Source of the DNA: Breviolum minutum Mf 1.05b.01
Taxonomy: Eukaryota; Sar; Dinophyceae; Suessiales; Symbiodiniaceae
Direction of reading: 5' to 3'
Assembly (NCBI GenBank): GCA_000507305.1
Contig: DF241124.1
Location: forward strand, 1-64,000
Length of the DNA stretch: 64,000 nucleotides
The first letter of the stretch is position 1; each line of letters opens with the position of its first letter. The position numbers and the translations under genes were made by a program. Shown in pieces: positions 1 through 14,075 of this stretch. The notes beneath the pieces were generated by a model. The model saw only the letters and a list, made by a program, of their open reading frames with translations, was not told the origin of the DNA and did not search any database.

Positions 1-2467
1 AGGTGGATGGATGGTTCAACAATTTTAAAGATAACCCTCTGAAAACTAACATATCCCCTGAAAATTGATGGTTGGAAGATGGAATTTTCATTTATAAAGT
101 GGTCCCTTTTTAGGAGACATGTTAGATATTTTGGAGGTAGCTGATATTCTGGCCGGTTTTGTTTGACTATAATATAGTTTCGGTATAGCCATAGCAGGTG
201 GTTTGAATCTTATTGCCACCTTGACGTAAAACACCTCTTTACTTTTGGTGGTGGTGGGATGTGGGTATATAGTTGGTGATGCAAGGTTGTGAAGATTTGA
301 TGTGCCTTTTTCTCTGATCTTACAGAATCCATTTATTCATTGTATAATTAGTGCGTTATGTAAATATATATTTGCAGTTGTATACATGTTTGTATATATA
401 TATATACATGTATATGAATGCAGTGGGTTGAATATGAGTCGAGATGGTGCAATCGTGGGACATTTTGCATAATGATATAGTAGATATAAAACCTTGTCAC
501 ATGCTTCCTGTTGTTTTTTAACGATCAAGGTGTTTGAGACGTTGGTAGTCTTGGAACGAAGAAATTCTTTGCTGGTGCTGGTGTCAAGCCTTGGTGAACT
601 TTTAACACCTTGAACCTATGCGCATATAAAACACTTACTGCAAACGTTCAGATGCTGTTTTCCTTTGACTCTAGTCGTTTTCAGGTGTAGATTTGGGGTT
701 CTGGCTATGAATATGTTTAGAAATCATCCAATGGGTCCAGGTGCCTAAAGCATGACAGGTTTTTTTCACACGGTTGAGCCCTCGCTTCAGGTTGATGTCA
801 CGGCAATCCACGTCGCAGTTTCTGCCTTGGTAGCTACCGGTTCATGAAAGATTTAGGTTCTTTTGGATTGATTCAGTGATATGTTTTCGTAGAAACTTTT
901 GGCATGCGTGGTTGAAATATCATGTCTGTTTTTTTTTGCACACTCCAATTTCGGAGAAGGGGATTGCAGGATTTGATTTGTGTTTGGTGCCCATTTTGCT
1001 GCCCAAAGAAGAAACTCTGCTTGGGCGCATGATTCATAAGCAAGACAGGAAACAAAGGATCACATGGTCAGCTTTTCAATATTGAAACAACAATTCCAAT
1101 GCCATGAGCAGCAACAAGGAGCTAGTGGGCCTTGTCTTCAGGATCCATCCAGAACAAACAAAATTGAAACAAAACAACAACAGGAATCAGGAAGCCCAGC
1201 ATACAAATGGATCTGCAGTTTCTACTCTTGCGTGCACCTAGCAAACAGGCCCTTTCTATAGATACCAAATCCAAATATCATCAATGTACGCATGTTAGGT
1301 CAACTCAGCAGAAAGATGAATGGAACATTCACAGGAACTCCTCAGACATCATGTCACAGTAGCCAGTGAAAACCTGGAGAATTGTCCAGCTGGTGCATCT
1401 CCACATTTGGACAGGTTGTTCTGCCAATGGCGGCTGATAAGGGCCCCCCAAAACTCTATCGTGCCTATAGCGTGCGATCCAAGATTCGTGCATGGACATG
1501 CATCACAGCGACGCTTGGCGTTGAGGAAGTGATTTTGTTCGCATCGGAACCTGGCCAGCTGAGACTTTAGTCAAATTGGCCAGTGATTAGAAGAGTTAAT
1601 CCATGGATCAGCTATGTATTTATCTTGCCTTTGTTAGTTAGTAGTTTCTTTTTTTTCCAAATCTGTTTGATTTTTGTTGCACAGTCTTTTTGCCTCTTTG
1701 AATGTTTGCTTGTTTGCCTGCCTAGTGCATGCTGTTCATCCGTCCATGCAGCAGTCTGATTTTTAAATATGCACATTACATCATATTACACAATCTATAT
1801 CCATATTTTTCCATCTACCGAAGCCAAGAACATCAGATCAGTGTCATGTGGAATCTGTCAGTTCAAAACTCCTTGTGAAACCGCTTTTCCGTAAGGATTG
1901 CGTACCAGTCCCTGACAGCTACTCGGTGATTTTATGGGTGGAGTTTTGACAACTGCCATCATGTAGAGTGAGAAATGCAAGTGGTCCCGTTGTTTTGCTA
2001 CTTATTCTTAAGTTGAAACATGACTATTTGAATACATGTGCATATCTATTTATATATATATATACATATTATAATTGTATATATGCAGAATAGTGTCTTT
2101 GTTCTATTTCTTCTTCTCCGCTGACTATAAATTCGGAATCATGTGCTCATCAACTTTGGCCTTCACTCATTGCTCTTGAGAGTCACTGGGGCTCCCTTGC
2201 TACGTGAACCTCGTGTTCACAGACTGCCGGCGGAATGCCTGATTCATTTAATAGGGCTTTCTACCAGTATGGACATGGCTGCAAGTGGGGACATTCTGAT
2301 ATGGAACGGGCATGCTGGGAAGAAAATGTTGACCTGGGCCTTGTATCATTTCATACTGTATCAGTATGTATCCACTGTATCTAATTGTTGAAGTGGCTGT
2401 TATTTGTAGAAACAGTGATAAGCATTCGATCTGTATGGAATTTCTTGCATTGCCGCTGCCCTGGCAG
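1..2467. other. No supported gene
   Basis: I see no exon here that I can defend. The open frames are short, lack recognisable motifs and overlap on both strands. There are small AT microsatellites near 395-415 and 2045-2065. The part after about 2143 could hold 5' exons of the transporter that follows, but no motif confirms this. Confidence 0.5.
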
Positions 2468-3013
2468 ACCGTCATCGTGGGCCTTACGCTGAATGACCTT
2501 GCAGAGCGAATGCATGTGGACAATGCCCTTCAATTGCATGACCTTTTCCTCGGTCGCGCTATTGGAGCCGTGTTTGGCATCTCTGCTGTTTTTGTGTCGA
2601 GAAAAGAGCGCCCGGTTGGTTTCTCCCAATGATCTAAATCTAGACTATAAACATGTTGGTGAATTTCTTGTGAAGGGTGTTTGCGAGTGACTGTTTGGTT
2701 GTGCTGGATATACCGCTTACTCCAAACATCCTTACTTATTATTATACTCGGTACATAGTAGTGCGCGAATTTCATGCAGGTTCCCAAGCAAAACTATGAA
2801 ACACTTGTTGTGGAACAAGCCTTCAATTGTTTGATTCTTGCATGTACATTGGTTGGCAGTTCAAAATCACCAGCACCAAAACCGCAACTTCCAAGCTCCA
2901 AGTGGGATGGGTTTTGGCAAGGCACCATGCTAGGAGGATGGCTTTGTGATGTATGTCCCATCAAGCTTGCCATGAGTTGTTGCATCGGCAGTACCTTGGC
3001 ATTGTCATGGAAG
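2468..3013 (+). CDS. MFS-type transporter, two exons of a larger gene
   Basis: Exon 2468-2576 and exon 2934-3013 join in frame through a 357-base intron with a GC donor (2577) and an AG acceptor before G (2933). The first exon reads GLTLNDLAERM then FLGRAIGAVFG. This resembles the first loop and second helix of major facilitator transporters of the MFSD4/FucP type (pattern G-x-x-L-x-D-L-A, then R-A-x-G). The second exon reads GGWLCDVCPIKLAMSCC, matching the G-x-x-x-D loop followed by the next helix. It ends at a GT donor (3014). The substrate cannot be told. Further exons probably follow: 3190-3300 reads LSVVAVPFSAST in one frame and could be a helix, but I could not fix its splice phase. The gene is partial as annotated. 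The family assignment comes from motif pattern only. Confidence 0.5.
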
Positions 3014-6000
3014 GTATAATTAGTCAAAGGTACCAGTTTTTCATATACCCGTGAATAAGATCAAATAAGCATGATGATTGATAGATATTTGTCCACTCTT
3101 CACATATTATGTACAGCATATAGATGTACATTGTATAGATCCTTAGACAGAACTAGCAGCACTTTTTTAGATCTTTGCCGACAGACTTACAAGCTGAGGT
3201 TCTGCTTTGTCAGTAGTTGCAGTGCCATTTTCTGCATCCACCGGCAATGCATGGATTTTGCGACTTGTCGACTCAACCACGCAGCCGATGAAGTTTGGGC
3301 AGTCCACATTTCAGATTCCATGGGTTTGTTTTGCGAAGCATGTTGCTCCAAGTAAATAATGTATGCATATGTATGCAGGTAAGGATAATTTCAGGCCTCT
3401 AAACGTCAAACAGTGAAAGTCAAACAACTCATGTTGGATGATGATAGGCATGAGTGCACTGAAACATTCTTCAAAAGATGATTCATGACCGAGTTAATGC
3501 TTAAAGGCGTGCCGGACACTTGCACAGGTCGAGCTAGTTTGTAGCGGTGCATTATGCCCAAAATGTTTATATAAATCATTTTAATTTGTAATTTTAGATC
3601 AATCTTCCTCAGATTTTTTTCCGATGTTCCTTGGGGTTTCCAAATTGCCAAAGAATGTCAGGTCAGCAAACTTCTTTCTTCTGGGATGTGTTGGTTCCGC
3701 CTTGGTTTCCTTCACCGTTTCTGCTGCATGTTGGAGTTTTCCGGGCAAGGAGGCGCGATACCGGGATGTAACGGGGATATCCAAGGCATACACCTTGGGG
3801 TGGATGTCACCCAGCCATTTCCATGGCATCCCCACTGAGCCAGGTGGGTCCGGTCTTGGCAACGTGTAATGGAGCTTTTGGGATGACCAGCGCAGCTTTG
3901 CCGCTGATTTTTAAGTTGCTGCTTCTTGGTTGCAGCAGTTAATGGTCATATAAAAAAAATTGCCATCATGCCATAACAAAAGCCATGACATAACATACAG
4001 TTTTTGTTATAGCATACAAGAGTAGGAACAAATTCATCAACATCTCATTTGTCTTCAGGTTTTCACTCTTCATGTCACCTTACAAGCGTTTTATTCCAAA
4101 TTGGATCAACTATAAAAAAACAAAACAAATCGCTTCAATGAATTGGGATGTTTCCCCAACGCTATTGTGTTTCCCCATGACTCCCACGAGCCTTTCCTCG
4201 ACCCATCCGTGAGAATCTGAACAAAAGGCACCTACAAGGCTTCGCCGTGGTGGAATACAGTTTCGTAGCCTTTTGCTCGCTACCCCCTTTGGCATTTTTG
4301 TTGGCCAGCCAGGCATGGGAAAGAGAGGGGAAGTGACAACAAAAACACCTTTCGCATCCTTCCCAAAAAAACAAGGCAACCAAGGAATGACACATTTTTT
4401 AATTATACACATGTGATATACAAAATATATACGTATGAATCGTACGATATTTTTTTGGTGATTTGAGTGAGGTAAGATTTAAACATTTTCAATGTTGATA
4501 TCATAACAACTGTTGGGAAACTCCAAACATCAAGACTTTGTCACAGGCCCCAACTCGACCGGTGGAGAAAAGCTTCGACATGGAGGAAGATGAAGAGGAT
4601 CTAAGTCTTGAAGATGTTGATGTTGAAAATTGCTGTTTAAGTTGCTTTCAACCTTTGAAGAGATTGTTTAGTTTGTGTACATTGTGCATATATTATTAGT
4701 TTTGTGAGTGCCACGTTGATTTTAATAGTATATTTTGGATATTAAGATAGAATTGTAGTATATCACAACACAAAAATTGCTTCTGCAGTAACATTGTTCT
4801 AAAAATCTCTTCCCTTCTGAAATCTTTTTGGGGCCTTCTCCAACAACTCAGGAAAGCGACTCGAATGCCAGGGCGATTGGCCAGTGGTTTGCTGTCATTG
4901 CTGCAGCTGTCGCACAATTCCTGTTCTCTGGGGCCAACTCAGCACTGTTTTTTGACGAAAAAAACATGTGACCAGTGACAGGTGAGATTTATATAGAATA
5001 AAGAAAGGACCCTTATTTTTGACCAGGTGAAACATGGGAAAAAGTGAAGTAATGTTTAAACATTTTGTTTTTTAGATATAGAGATTGATTCAGATACGTA
5101 TGTTGAAATGATTGGAAACATCAAGCATGAGAGCGAGTGAAAACGACAGCCAGTGATTTGCCCCTCAAATGAAGTTTGCATTTGAAGATCTCAAATCATA
5201 CTTCTTAGATTGCACCAACTACTCCCCAGGTTGGTGTTTTTTTTTGTAAGGGCCTTATATATCATAAATTCATACATTGGACTCGTGCCCACTTTAGATG
5301 TGCTATGCAGATAGGGACCAGAAAAAATGTAGTTTTAGAGGCATCGAAGGGAAAACATGGACAAGAAGTACAAGGGGGGTGCCAAGAAGTAGGAGCTGGT
5401 TCCATTTTGTGGATTTTGAACATCTTTTTTACGTTTGAAAGTTTTTGTGATTGTTTTTAATTCAGCATTTTGACGTAACGAACAAGGAGTTTTGAACATT
5501 TTAAATTCGGATATCATATAGATATAGATGATGTTGATTCAACCTTGGCTTTTTACCGTTGGCAGGCTAAGTTGGATCGTATCCTACTCGGCCAATGAGC
5601 CTTGGCTGAAGGGTTTCACGACATGGTATGAGTTGACCAAATTGACCACATGAGATGTTTGGCTTTAAACATATGGTCACATTGACCTACAACAGTTCTA
5701 TAGCTTATAAATGATTTTTCAATACACAGAGCTTGATATTTTCAGATCATTTTGTATTGCGAGCAAGCCGAGATGTTGACGCAATTCCAATGCTAACTTG
5801 GATTTTGCGGGGACGTTTCAATCCTTAAGTGGGTGTGCCCTGCTGGGCTCCAAACATAGACACACACGGGGACGACCCCTGCTTGTTGTGTGGAATAGTG
5901 TCATAAACCGGGACCAACAATATGCCCGAAAGCCATCTTGAGCCAAGTGGTTGGGTTAGCGATTCATACGTTAATTAACCACCAGACCATTGGCTGTTTG

Positions 6001-6440
6001 TTCCGGCAAGGAGCTTCATGATCGATCTTTGGCACCATTGCTGGTGAGCTTGCTTCAGGGTTCCCTGATGATGGGTTCCTTCAGTGCTTCCAGATATCAG
6101 CTACTTGGTGATTGAAGATAAACATGCATTAGGTTGCACAGCATCCATGAAGATGTTGGTTTCCAAAAGGGGAGGTCCCTGTCTCAAAGGTCATTTCAAT
6201 GGAAGGGGTGTTCAACTGGAATGTTCTGTCACTTGACTTGCCCGGTTTCATCCCACATGGAGCAACTGTTGCCAAGTGTTTTCGCAAGTTGCAAAAGAAG
6301 AACTTTGGTGAAGTTCTGAGGCAATATTTTGCCTTATGGGATTTAGCTTCTTGGAATGCAAATGGAGCATCAAGTTCCACAAAGTGTGGGCCCCTACTAG
6401 TTATCAATGGAGTTACCAATGGAATTAGAATCCCCTATAA
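3014..6440. other. No firm gene; possible transporter exons at the left edge
   Basis: The + strand frame at 3624-3866 has a hydrophobic stretch (NFFLLGCVGSALVSF) and could be a membrane exon, but the same DNA is open in other frames. The frame 6199-6447 is protein-like (WNVLSLDLPGF) without a recognised domain. The rest is AT-rich with no motif I recognise. Confidence 0.35.
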
Positions 6441-6638
6441 GTGGCCTTAGGCTTTATAATTTTTAAACTTTTATGTGGGTTGGTTTTCACCTGTATATTT
6501 GGAGTTATAACCACCCTACTTTTTATAGCTGGGTTTGTGTTGCTTGAATGGTCAAGGCTCGCGGACAGGTTTTTGCGGTGCTTTTTGGCCTCTTGCTATG
6601 GCTACCTTTCACCAACTCAGTTCTTGCAACGGTTTTAG
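6441..6638 (+). CDS. Candidate membrane-spanning exon, unknown protein
   Basis: This frame starts with a strongly hydrophobic run of about 30 residues (LLCGLVFTCIFGVITTLLF at its core) followed by a charged EWSR turn, so it could be an exon with one long or two short transmembrane helices. The splice boundaries are not determined, there is no family match, and an open frame of this length can arise by chance in AT-rich DNA. I list it only because the hydrophobic pattern is distinct from its surroundings. Confidence 0.18.
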   Translation: MALGFIIFKLLCGLVFTCIFGVITTLLFIAGFVLLEWSRLADRFLRCFLASCYGYLSPTQFLQRF

Positions 6639-9600
6639 CACTTGCGTGGTATGGCTTGGCAGGTGGGGCGTGTTGGATAGTTTGTGACGGAATCTCATTG
6701 GGCTTCTTGTAGAGAAGTATAGAAGTGCCATCACATGAACTGGTAGCTTCAATGTTTCGGTTTCATGATATTCTACTTTCAAGCTGGTGAATTGAGCATG
6801 CATTGATCAGATATAGTGAAAGTGTGCGCCGCACGTAAATTCTTCCTCTTATCCTTTTCAAGAGGTGTGAAGTTGTGATTTGCCAATCTTTGTCCTTTTT
6901 GTTTTAAGATGTTCTAACTGGTACTGGCAAGGTGGTATGCCACCAGAAATCATTAGGGTTGAGAATCGAAAACCATGCGTTTTTCAGGGCTAGTGTCTCC
7001 AGGTGGACCCTTGGTGACATACTGCAGTACATTGCTGAATCAGCACTGCAGCCCTAGTGGAGTTCAACTGGCAGACCTTTGGATTAACAACTGGCAGGAG
7101 TTGGTATGGTAGATTTGTGAAATACCTTGAAAACTTTGCAACGTTTTTTCTGATATTTCTTTTTGATATTTGATGTTGTTTTTTTGTGTTTTCAGTGTTT
7201 TTTTTGTTTCTTTTGGATATCTGAATCCTGAAATTGTGAATCATCAAACCTTTTTCATTTGCCTTTGCTTGGTGGCTTTTCGGAAAGCTGTTGCGCCTTT
7301 AATTCATCTTTGCATGTGCACAAGCGTGGCACCCTCCCAGGTCATCAATGTTGGCGGCAACTTTGGTGCTAGTGCAGGACAGCTGGGGAATGAATCCTTT
7401 TGACATGTTATGACTCTGAAGCATGTTGCCTTATGTTCTCTTACATCCCTTCAATGCCCTTTTCATGAAGACAGGACCCTTTCTGGTTGGCATTCTGATG
7501 ATTCAATCTGGGCTACCCAGATGAAAGGGCAGGATGGGCGACTTTCTGGCTTCGTTAAGCGGGATATCCAGGATGTCGCAATACTTAGACACTGCTATTT
7601 AGGCAACGGTAATTCTTTGAATATGTTTTGTTGGAACATGGATTTTGGAATGTTTTCAATGCTACACAGTAGCATCAAATTAGTGAAATATTTGAAGTAT
7701 ATCATGTGGTGTCGGGTGGACTCGCACCGTGAAGTTGCAGTCAAATGAGGCTAAAAACACCCTTCCCAAAAAGCATACGCACACCCCAGCATTGCCATTC
7801 CATGTCACAATGTGACGGCAAAGCTTCCTGCATACGTGCCTGGTTGCATCTCATTGATCAAATCATCAATTCATCACACAACCTTACCTGATCTCTTAAG
7901 ATAAATGTATGAAGTAATCAAATGTAATCAACACTTTTTGATTGACAACAGCGAATCTGATATTCAAACATGTGAGTCCATCTTTTTTGAGGTGCATGGT
8001 AATTATCATAGTTTTAGCACATAATCACTGCCATAGTTATTGCAGAGTGGGAGATTGAGGCCAACGGCTTTGCCGAGCACAGTTTCCTATGCCTTTCTCT
8101 TGGCATTGCTGGGCTTTGCCCTTGCATCCATCAGCCGTCCGGAAACTGAGATTGTGGAATTAGTATGGAACATTTGCGAATCCATTTGATAGCTGAGAAG
8201 GTTGAAGCTGTTCAAGAATTGTTGAACAATATTGAACAAGCACGTATTTAACTGTTGGTTGTTTTATGATTCATCATGATTCATTGATTGTTCATGGACG
8301 CTTTGAGCATGTTGTTTTTATCTTCGCAGTGTGCGAAGCAAGGTCGTGGCAACAAACCTGAGCCACTGTTACAGAACGCTGCATGAAAGGTTCATTCCGT
8401 GTCAAAGGCAGTGCTTCAAGGAAGATCCACAAAACCACCTTGCACTTAGTAGTTTACCCCGTTATTTACAGTTGTTGTTTTTTTAATTGTAGGTGGTGCA
8501 ATATGTCTTCCATCAACAGAATGTCATTCATTTTTTCAATGCCTGAATGCTCCGGACTGTTCTGTGATGGAGTTTAATTCCATAGTCCATATAGCTTCAC
8601 AATGGCACTGGTGCGGGTGGATCTTTTCGAGTCGCAAATCTTACAAAGTGAGAATTTAGGTTTGAATCCAAACAAGAAAAACCCATGGCCAAGAGCTTTT
8701 TTGCTTATCTCAATTTATTAGCGCATTAGTTTTGGTGCTGCAAATTCAAAATCAGGGGAAGTGATGAACAAAGTCCTATGGATTATCGAACTATTTCCCG
8801 AAGGTATTTCCCCGATTCGAGGTTCAGATGGCCCCACAATTTTCCCTGAAAGGGGTTGTTTAGGAGTCAACTCATGGAAAAAAATCATTCGGAGAGCCCA
8901 AATATTATACGATCCTGATCATTTTTTTTTTTGTTGGGATTGTGGGTTGTGCTATTGCCGCGATATAGTTCAAATGTATTCAAATGTAGCTATGTTACAA
9001 AGACACTTCCAGTTTGACCTTTTTTTGAAGGGCCAGTGCCATTGCAGATATTGCAGTGCTCTCCTGACAAAGTCGTTTGTAAATGATGTGAAGCTCCCCA
9101 CCTTTTTGATTTTTTGCATCATTGCCCATGGATAGTCTTGAGTGGGTGTTGTTGTGGTTTGGAGCTTCAATGTTTCAACAGGGCCAGAAAAATACGCAGT
9201 GGTTCCAAAGATGTCTACCGCTGAACAACGGTAAGAGACGTGCGCGTCACAAAAAGATGTCTCACCAAGCAGAGATGTAGATAAACCAGGTGTTCAGAGC
9301 TAAAGGACCTTATGGAATTTCATTATTTTTGGTGGAGTTGGTGGAAGTGTTGATGTGTACGGTTCTTGGGAAGTTGTATTTTTTCTCAGTGCGAACAGAT
9401 GTTTTTTCATGGCAGGCGCGGGTTACATAGCTAGAGCTATGTGCATTTTCGTATGTTGCCATGTGGAAGGTGTCCACCGTCAACAAGTCTTACAGTTACA
9501 TGCAGATTTTGTCACAAGTAAGAGATACCTTATGCAGCTCCCATTGCTCATTCGGAATGAATTAGTGAATCAATGCAAGCCGTCATTGCATGCTTCAATG

Positions 9601-10200
9601 AAGCGAAGGAAACTTGAATTTAGACCAAAAAACCATGGCCATGTATCTATTAAATGAAATAATTCTATATTTTGTAATGATTTTTTTTGAGAAGCAAAAC
9701 ATTTCTTTACATCAATTTGATAGGCATGTTCTACGAAACAGTTTTTGTTCACTTCCCCGTTGCCTCAGGTCCAGCCACCTACGTCGGCTGCAGAAAGCAC
9801 GGATGATCCGCGCGGGGGAAACGTTTGGAATACCCAGATGCATTGCTTCAAGACATCGGAATTTGTGGTGCAATCACCTGGCCCAAATGATTTGGGGATG
9901 ACAATTTTGAATATAGTCATAGAGTCATAACTTGAATTAATTGGCCTTTTTTGGGAATGGTTTTCATGGCAGATGGTGGTTGTCATACTTTTGTTTTTGC
10001 CATGAATTTGGGATGGGGAAAAAACATCACCATGAAATTGGGGGCTGAAAAAAAACGGTGTCGTCATATCTTCCAAGCAGCTTTGCAACTGAATTTTGCA
10101 GCTGGTTGAAGTTGTGGGTCTCATATGAAGTTAACTTGAGCTCTGCAACTCGAGTTGTATCGTTTTCTAGGTGGTGGTTTCACAGTTTCACATATTCTTT

Positions 10201-10255
10201 TATGTTCATCCCTACCTGGAGAAATGATCCAATTTGTTTGAAACCACCAACCGGT
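10201..10255 (+). repeat. Dispersed repeat fragment, copy a
   Basis: The sequence CCCTACCTGGAGAAATGATC followed by TTGAAACCACCAAC recurs at 52567-52645. There the two blocks are separated by about 30 extra bases. Two copies 42 kb apart suggest a dispersed repeat. It is too short here to classify. Confidence 0.4.
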
Positions 10256-12180
10256 TTTGTTTGGAACAGATGTTCAATGTCAGACTGTAAACGCAATAAA
10301 CAAATTGATATATAATTTGATGAAATGCTACAAGTATTAGATTTTGAAAAAACATATCTTTCACATCCAAACAGCATACTCCGTGGCCATGGTCATGGCA
10401 AACTGGTGTCCTCCAACGATGGTCAAGCTGAGACATGGAACCTTGGATCGGCAGGGGAGACATGGCTCCACAGCATGATGCCATGGCGCCACACTTTCGT
10501 GGCTTTCCTGCTGAATCTGACTGTCAGCTCAGGCTGTTGGATGCAGAAAACATAGGTTGTTTTTGGGTGTTTCAAGTTTCAACCTCTAACACACTCACCC
10601 CAAAAAATTCACCAAAAAATGACCCAACATGAAATTAGGCTTGTTGCATTTGTTCCCTTTTCCAATCTTCTATAGGCATGTTCGGGTCCCATCTCAGATG
10701 TTTTTTATTTCCCCAGATCGGGGGCAGGTACCTCCAGTTCTAGCATCCATCGGTCGGTTACTTGGTTTGAAGCTAGGATGGGTTCACGCTCGTGGAAGCT
10801 CAAGTGGCATGCCTGTAAAGAAGTTGAAAGTTGGATACTTTGAGACTTTGAAACGGAAATTCTTGAAAACTTAACATCATATTGTCATCATCTAAACATG
10901 TGCAACCATGGGCCATGATACATTATTTTTGTTGGGCGGGGGGTTCATGGAGGTTTCCAGTTGACATTTTTTGTCCAATCGCATCCATGAGGAATATCCC
11001 TTGCACCAGATGCACCAGCGTCGTTTGCTTGGTATCGACGCTCCAGTGCTAGAAAGGCTATCAGTGGTGTTGAGTGACAGCCTTAGAGAAGAGTGCAAAA
11101 AATAATGTGGTTTTCATACCACATTAGAATGAACCAACATATTTGGTTTCTATTTGGAATCCTGTTAAAAACACAGTTGGTTTGGAATACTAGTTACTAG
11201 TACTTTTTTGTTGAGCTACAATTGTGAAGATGCTGAGAATGCTGCGGGTTTGTTTAGATTGATACATATGGAAATTGCAATTATATACATCAGTTGCTTT
11301 CACTCTGTTGGCTATTTTTGATTCGGATATTTCCAACTTGAAATGTATTCTTTTTTGACCTCACGTATGATTTCAGATTGATTGGCTTCATCATGGTGTT
11401 TCCGAAATCTTGGCAGCATGAGATTTAGGCACTGGTGTCACAGCCCCACTTTCATGGACATATTCGCAGCTGATGTGTGCGGCTCAGTCTTAGCAAAAAC
11501 CTCGGAAGAAACACATAGAAAGCTGGGCAATTTACAGCCACCTCAGCCGAGGTCACCCCAAATGGTGGTTTAGTAATGGAATCCCGACAAAGGGAAAAGG
11601 CCGCAATTTCAGGTTAAGGATTTATGATAAATTGCCCAGATAGAAATTGTTTATTGACTGTAATTCTTGAAACAAGATTCTTATATTGCTTGGGAATTGG
11701 GTGACAAAGTTGCACTATTGCACCAAATTCAGGTACTCTCTGACCGTCCCACAAGAAGCGATCGCAGTTGCAATTTTGGTCATTCTTCAATCAGGATATT
11801 CAGAGACCTGGCAATCAATTAATGTCGATCCTGCAGTTCTTCACAAACATCAGATACAGCTTAGTAAGATAGAACTCCTACAGTGGTAACCTGATTTCTT
11901 GCTCAAACTCAAAAATATCAAATTCCTTTGCTCTACCACCGACTCCGATCGTTTCTTGCGCTTTTGTTGATGCCTTTCATGCTTAAAATTTTGATTCCAA
12001 GTTTTTCACAGTATCAATCCACAAAATCTAAGGCTACATTGCGCTTATTTCGCTTGGAGGATGACTTTGTTCAAGTTTTGGTTTCAGGGAGTTCATCTTC
12101 CTTTGCCGATGTGCCCACTGAAGAGGCACCAACCAAAAGGGTGATGATGGAGTAGCAAAGCCAGTGGGTGTTGGTTAATA

Positions 12181-12250
12181 CTGTTGATGGTAGAAATCCT
12201 GCACCAGTTGATATGGTAAATATATCATCATTTACAGGGTTTCACATCCC
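12181..12250 (+). repeat. Hairpin element family A, left half only
   Basis: It begins CTGTTGATGGTAGAAATC and continues CTGCACCAGTTGATATGG and TTTACAGGG. The same order of blocks occurs at 42600, and in complementary orientation at 59899-60002. The right inverted arm is missing here, so this is a truncated copy. It follows the exon-like frame 11928-12155 closely. Confidence 0.6.
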
Positions 12251-13263
12251 AGCAAGAGTATTGCTATTTATGCAAGTAGAGAAATTTTAAAAGACACAGA
12301 GTGAGCATAAGGATCAGCTTATATCGGCAGAAGTCGTCCACTTTTCACCTACGACTTCTAATGAGAGTTTGTTGAATACTTCTACTACCCTGTGATATGG
12401 GGGAGCGATAGTGGTCGCCACGGATGATGTAGTAGGAGATTCCAGGGCCTTCATAGACACCTCCTGAAATCCGATGCCAACACTGACAGGCAGCTCAGCT
12501 AGTTCTCGAGGTGAGTTATGGGTCACGTGCTACCAACTACACGAGCTTTGGCCAAAATTAGGCCAAAATTGGCAAAAATCAGACAGTTGATGTTGCTAGG
12601 GTTCCATCAAGCTTCTGCAACTGAGAACATGAACACAGAAGCAAGAAACTCGACAGATGTTTGCTTAACAGTATATAATTTATTCAGATTGTGGATTCGA
12701 TTCGATTCTTCAATCTTGCTAAATTCAATCTTGCTCAATGAGAAGATCGTTAGATTTTCATGACATCCCGAAACACATCTTCTGTGATGTGTTTCCATAG
12801 TTGCTTAACAAACCACGCAACAACAACAAAAATTCCGAGGATTTCCGTCATCCGTTCCACCATCACTTCCAATTTCAAGTTTCAGTCCCTTGGCCGAATC
12901 TGAGTCTTCGATGACCTTTGGGCAGCCAATGATCAAAGAAAACAACACAAGAAGTAAAGAAGTATAATTTAAATTTGTTTTTTAAAGGGAACCCTACACA
13001 TCCCTACGCAAGTAGGGTAAAATCAGGTTGATTGTCTAAATTATTATGTTTCAAGAGAACTACTGGGCATTTGATTGCCTTTCAGTAGACTTTCATGTTC
13101 GATTTGGCTGTTCCAGTGTTATCTTCTTGTAGGCGGTGGTGAAACTTCGCTTGTGACATCTGAACTCCAGTCGTTTCATAAAGAATGAGGTGGTGATCAT
13201 CAACATGTCAAAGACACCAATATTTAACTACTTCTCATCAGGATCCCTTGTCACTAAGGGGGG

Positions 13264-13697
13264 TTGACCATTCCTTGGGCCACCTTTTCACCATCCCTTC
13301 GGCGCTGGAAGTCATTTGTAAATCACTGCAGGTTTCCAGATCCTGCTGCTTCAGCACCAGCCACTGCCACATTGAGTGGTCTTGCAATGTTTGATGGAAA
13401 TGGCCAATTGCCAATGAGGCCTATGTATTTTGCAGATTGGCCTTGCACATTGGTTCTTGGGGGGTGTGATGCACCGGGATCAACAGTGGAAATTTTCAAC
13501 AGGGCATGACACAAATTGTTGGAGAAATTGTTAACCTATCCATCTTTGATGGAAAGTGAAACATCGTTAAATTAAAGCATAATTTGATAGTTTATTTAAT
13601 TTGTTCATCTTATTTGGAAGGATGTGATGATGATCATTATTTTCATTAGATACTATTATTCGTGTGATGATTCTTGTTATGTTTGTGATGATTATTA

Positions 13698-13732
<35 letters not shown>

Positions 13733-13892
13733 GGGTTTCTGTAGGATATGCTGGTGCTTGGGGGAAAGGGGACATGGCCGGCCCTTTTTTCTACTTGTGC
13801 TTTGGATCCTTGTCTCCGCTGCCAAGGATCCAAAACGAAGTCAGTACTTGGTTTTTGCAAATCCCAACACCGGAGGTGCCGCGAAAGTGATA
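13264..13892 (+). CDS. Candidate exons upstream of the Cys-rich membrane protein gene
   Basis: Two protein-like frames on the + strand lie just before the better supported exons at 14076 onward. The first, 13264-13506, contains DPAASAPATATLSGLAMF and DWPCTLVLGGC. The second, about 13744-13889, contains GDMAGPFFYLCFGSLSPL. Between them is a (GAT)n microsatellite. They could be 5' exons of the same gene. The splice phases are not resolved and no domain is recognised. Confidence 0.25.
13701..13732 (+). repeat. (GAT)n microsatellite
   Basis: About ten GAT triplets in tandem, open in all readings. In the forward frame they would encode poly-Asp. This is probably intronic sequence rather than coding. 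Confidence 0.8.
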
Positions 13893-14075
13893 AAAGTCTG
13901 AAGAGGGTTAGGCAAATGATGGAGGTAGATGTTTAATTTGAGACATTTAGCACATTCATTGCCTCTGGCACTTGTTACTTGTTTCACATTTCTAGAGTTT
14001 GGCAAGATCTTGTAAAAGAAAAAACCCAAGGGTCTTTTAGTGTGGATGTGTTCCTTGTCGCATGATTTGTCTCCA

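Larger units (their letters stand above)
6639..13330. other. No firm gene; several weak exon-like frames
   Basis: Weak exon-like frames on the + strand lie at 7410-7745, 8761-9132, 9745-9927, 10380-10555, 10700-10870, 10970-11100 (ending in LSVVLSDSLREECKK) and 11928-12155. None carries a motif I recognise, and most are open in more than one frame. The stretch near 10380-10555 and the one near 10970-11100 are less AT-rich than their surroundings and are the best candidates for real exons. Confidence 0.3.
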